Made by a program: the position numbers and the translations under genes. A stretch of 64,000 bases of DNA from Deminuibacter soli (GTDB lineage Bacteria > Bacteroidota > Bacteroidia > Chitinophagales > Chitinophagaceae): positions 124,001-188,000 of the forward strand of contig NZ_QTJU01000003.1 of NCBI RefSeq assembly GCF_003412455.1. Reading direction: 5' to 3'. This document shows positions 61,838-64,000 of the stretch, piece by piece. How positions within the stretch are numbered: position 1 is the stretch's first letter; every line of letters begins with the position of its first letter. The notes under the pieces are model-generated. The model saw nothing but the letters and a program-made list of their open reading frames with translations, had not been told where the DNA came from and did not search any database.

Positions 61838-61926
61838 CGTTCATTCACTATTGACAATCACTATTCACCCCAAAAGCCCTTCGCTAAAATCACTCACCAC
61901 TCACTACTCACTATTCACTAATTTTG
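61838..61926. repeat. Intergenic repeat, family A, ending at the bioD -7 element
   Basis: CATTCAC, TATTGAC, TATTCAC, then TCGCTAAAATCA followed by CACTCAC, CACTCAC, TACTCAC, TATTCAC heptamers. The last bases, TAATTTTG at 61919-61926, match the -7 promoter consensus TAnnTTTG. No -33 element lies upstream. No gene is seen in 61704-61930. Confidence 0.65.
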
Positions 61927-61930
61927 CCCC

Positions 61931-62596
61931 ATGAACCGACCCATATTCATCACCGGCATCGGCACTGAAATAGGCAAAACGGTAACAGCCGCCATTGTTA
62001 CCGAAGCCCTGGGCGCACATTACTGGAAGCCCGTGCAGACAGGTTATGCGCAGGGCGCTGATAAAGACAAAGTAAAACACCTGCTTTCCAATACGCAAAG
62101 CTTAATACATCCTGAAACCTATTCGCTTCGCCTGCCTGCCTCACCGCATGTGGCCGCAAGGGAAGAAGGCATCACCATATCGCTTAATGCCATTGAAAAC
62201 GATTACCGGAAAATACGCGCCAAGTGTAACGCCACCGGCTACCTGGTAATAGAAGGTGCAGGCGGTATTATGGTGCCCCTGAACGGACAGGAGTTTATGG
62301 CAGATATGATTACAAGGCTCAACGCCTGCGTAATACTCGTGAGCCGCAATTACCTGGGCAGCATCAACCATTCGCTGTTAACCGCCGAACTCTGCAAGCA
62401 AAAGCAACTCACCGTGGCTGGCTGGATTTTCAACGACCAGTACCTGGCCTACGAAGAAGAAATAGCCGCCTGGAGCGGGTATACGCACATTGCTTCCATA
62501 CCAAGGTTGCCGGCTATTACCAAAGCAGGCATACATGCCGAAGCAGAACGGATTAAGCCCAGATTACTGAACCTATTGCGCCAGCTGAATGACTAA
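61931..62596 (+). CDS. bioD: Dethiobiotin synthase
   Basis: BioD makes dethiobiotin from 7,8-diaminononanoate, CO2 and ATP. The 221-residue protein starts with the P-loop FITGIGTEIGKTVTAAIV and keeps KPVQTG, a carbamate-binding segment RLPASPHVAA and EGAGGIMVPL. The ATG follows 4 bases after a TAATTTTG element (61919-61926) that ends an intergenic repeat and could be the -7 box of an almost leaderless promoter. It overlaps the next gene by 8 bases. Confidence 0.94.
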   Translation: MNRPIFITGIGTEIGKTVTAAIVTEALGAHYWKPVQTGYAQGADKDKVKHLLSNTQSLIHPETYSLRLPASPHVAAREEGITISLNAIENDYRKIRAKCNATGYLVIEGAGGIMVPLNGQEFMADMITRLNACVILVSRNYLGSINHSLLTAELCKQKQLTVAGWIFNDQYLAYEEEIAAWSGYTHIASIPRLPAITKAGIHAEAERIKPRLLNLLRQLND

Positions 62597-63155
62597 ACAA
62601 GCCCTGCGGGCATTGTACCGCGACAAACGCAATGCGCTTGCGCACGATAAACTGAAACTCGACGACCTGCTGCTGATACAGTTTCAGCAACTGTCCTTCG
62701 AAAATGTGGATGTATTGCTTACCTACTGGCCCATGGCCAACCAGGCCGAACCCAATACCCACCTGTTTTCCGGCTACCTGCGACACATGATTCCCAACCT
62801 GCAGATGGCCTACCCGGTAAGCGATTTCAGCGCATTTAGCATGCATGCCACGCTGATAACGCCCGATACCGTGTACCATACCAACCGCTATGGCATTACC
62901 GAGCCCAAAGAGGGAGAACCGATTGCAAACGAGCAGATAGACCTGGTGTTTGTACCCATGCTTATCTGCGACGAACAGGGCTTTCGCGTGGGCTATGGAA
63001 AAGGGTTTTACGACCGTTTTCTGGCCGGTTGCCGCGAAGATGTGCTCAAAATAGGGTTCAGCTATTTCGAACCGGTTAAAAACATCGATGATACTCAGGC
63101 ATTTGATGTACCTTTAGATTACTGCATTACACCTTACGAGATTTATGAATTTTAA
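62589..63155 (+). CDS. 5-formyltetrahydrofolate cyclo-ligase
   Basis: The enzyme (5-FCL, YgfA type) converts 5-formyltetrahydrofolate into 5,10-methenyltetrahydrofolate with ATP. The 188-residue protein shows the basic N-terminal helix ALRALYRDKRNAL, YWPMANQAEPNT, DLVFVPMLICDEQGFRVGYGKGFYDRFL with the ATP-binding glycines, and a C-terminal IPLDY-like VPLDYCITP. It overlaps bioD by 8 bases and lpxK by 11, so the three form a tight operon. Confidence 0.92.
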   Translation: MTKQALRALYRDKRNALAHDKLKLDDLLLIQFQQLSFENVDVLLTYWPMANQAEPNTHLFSGYLRHMIPNLQMAYPVSDFSAFSMHATLITPDTVYHTNRYGITEPKEGEPIANEQIDLVFVPMLICDEQGFRVGYGKGFYDRFLAGCREDVLKIGFSYFEPVKNIDDTQAFDVPLDYCITPYEIYEF

Positions 63156-64000
63156 TGCCTTCTTTTTAAAATCGTTCCGCGTTTTATTGTTGCCCTTTGC
63201 TTTGCTGTACGGTTTCATTATTACGATCCGCAATTACCTGTACGATAAAAAATACCTGCGTTCGGCCAAATTTGGTCTGCCCCTGATTTGCGTTGGCAAC
63301 CTCTCCGTAGGCGGCACCGGCAAATCGCCCATGGTCGAATACCTGGTTGAACTGCTGGGCCCCAGGTTTGAAACAGCCATTCTCAGCCGGGGCTACAAAC
63401 GCAAAACCAAGGGTTATGCACTGGCCAGCGAACGCACCACTGCCCTCGAAATCGGCGATGAACCCATGCAGTTTCACCGCAAATATCCCAACCTTACCAT
63501 TGCGGTAGGAGAAGAGCGCATTGTAGCTATTCCGCAGTTACTGCACGATAAACCGGGCACACAGGTGGTTGTGCTGGACGATGCTTTCCAGCACCGCGCC
63601 ATCAAGGCCGGGTTGAATATCCTGCTTACCGATTGCGGCAACCTGTTTATGCACGACTGGTTTTTGCCCACCGGCGACCTGCGCGATGAACGTAAATCGT
63701 ACCGCAGGGCAGATATCATTGTAGTTACCAAATGCCCCGAAACCCTTACTGAAACAGAAAAAAACAAAATTATCGCAGGTATCAAACCACTGCCGCACCA
63801 GCAGGTGTTTTTTACCACCATTGAATACGGACAACCCTACCACATTGTTTCAAACGAAAAACGGGTGCTCACTACAGACGATGAGGTGCTGCTGGTTTGC
63901 GGTATCGCCAATCCCAAACCGCTTAAACAGTACCTCGCCGAGCATACCGCCATTTACTACCAGCAGTCGTACCGTGACCACCATATTTTCAGTATAGATG
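63145..64000 (+). CDS. lpxK: Tetraacyldisaccharide 4'-kinase, 3' end cut by window edge
   Basis: LpxK phosphorylates lipid A disaccharide at the 4' position in the inner membrane. About 285 codons are visible and the frame is open to the window end. One N-terminal membrane helix (about 10-28) is followed by the P-loop VGNLSVGGTGKSP (about 50-62) and the segments LSRGYKRKTKGY and VVLDDAFQHRAI, all typical. The start overlaps the 5-FCL gene by 11 bases. About 50-80 residues are missing at the C-terminus, judging by the usual length. Confidence 0.95.
   Translation, partial: MNFNAFFLKSFRVLLLPFALLYGFIITIRNYLYDKKYLRSAKFGLPLICVGNLSVGGTGKSPMVEYLVELLGPRFETAILSRGYKRKTKGYALASERTTALEIGDEPMQFHRKYPNLTIAVGEERIVAIPQLLHDKPGTQVVVLDDAFQHRAIKAGLNILLTDCGNLFMHDWFLPTGDLRDERKSYRRADIIVVTKCPETLTETEKNKIIAGIKPLPHQQVFFTTIEYGQPYHIVSNEKRVLTTDDEVLLVCGIANPKPLKQYLAEHTAIYYQQSYRDHHIFSID

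Overview
The window reads as a chromosomal segment of a Bacteroidota bacterium, most likely of the Chitinophagaceae or a close relative. This is inferred from gene content: DUF5686, DUF3078 and DUF3822 proteins, a miaB / sigma54-activator / lptE / secG locus, DUF3822 next to rsmD, and FtsX/MacB-type permeases beside an NtrC/NtrB pair. Several start regions also carry the Bacteroidota promoter form TTTG-N19/20-TAnnTTTG. No rRNA, tRNA, prophage, insertion sequence or CRISPR array was recognised. Both ends cut genes: argS on the left and lpxK on the right.

Layout. Positions 1-10000 hold housekeeping and envelope genes (argS, GtrA, DUF5686, dnaK, an e(P4)-like acid phosphatase, YtxH, a dihaem cytochrome c, a Tet-type MFS pump). 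Positions 10000-22300 are a signalling region. An ABC ATPase/permease pair and a small PepSY-like protein lie beside an NtrC/NtrB pair, and a second sigma54 regulator and histidine kinase face them, with a Cys-rich four-helix protein between. Positions 22300-26200 look like a stress or DNA-repair island: SDR and Ku in one operon, a 55-residue Lys-rich protein, guanine deaminase, a PA2169-family four-helix protein and an Asp-rich peptide.

Positions 26170-37850 form a histidine-utilisation cluster: a MarR-type regulator with two palindromic operators around its promoter, hutH, hutU, a YciI protein, hutI and hutG, enough to turn histidine into glutamate and formamide. A patatin with a predicted outer-membrane barrel (opposite strand), a membrane protein of the so-called site-specific recombinase family and a NrtR-like degenerate Nudix regulator are embedded in it. 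trmH and a TlpA-like thioredoxin follow.

Positions 39000-47000 are, on the minus strand, mltG-yihY and the miaB-activator-lptE-acidic protein-secG locus. Positions 47000-64000 hold a DUF3078 protein, an iron-sulfur redox operon with a LysE transporter, a PyrR-like phosphoribosyltransferase, phosphoglucomutase, zinc-ribbon proteins, Gfo/Idh and a nucleoside-type permease, pcm, a MATE pump, DUF3822-rsmD and the overlapping bioD / 5-FCL / lpxK genes.

The least explained signal is non-coding. Several families of short modular repeats (heptamer, octamer and inverted-repeat types) recur between genes, mostly just downstream of stop codons. Some contain the stop codon itself, so that unrelated proteins end in the same repeat-derived sequence. 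The two best regulatory structures are the marR/hut operator-promoter region and a pair of NtrC-like binding sites upstream of the ABC transporter operon.
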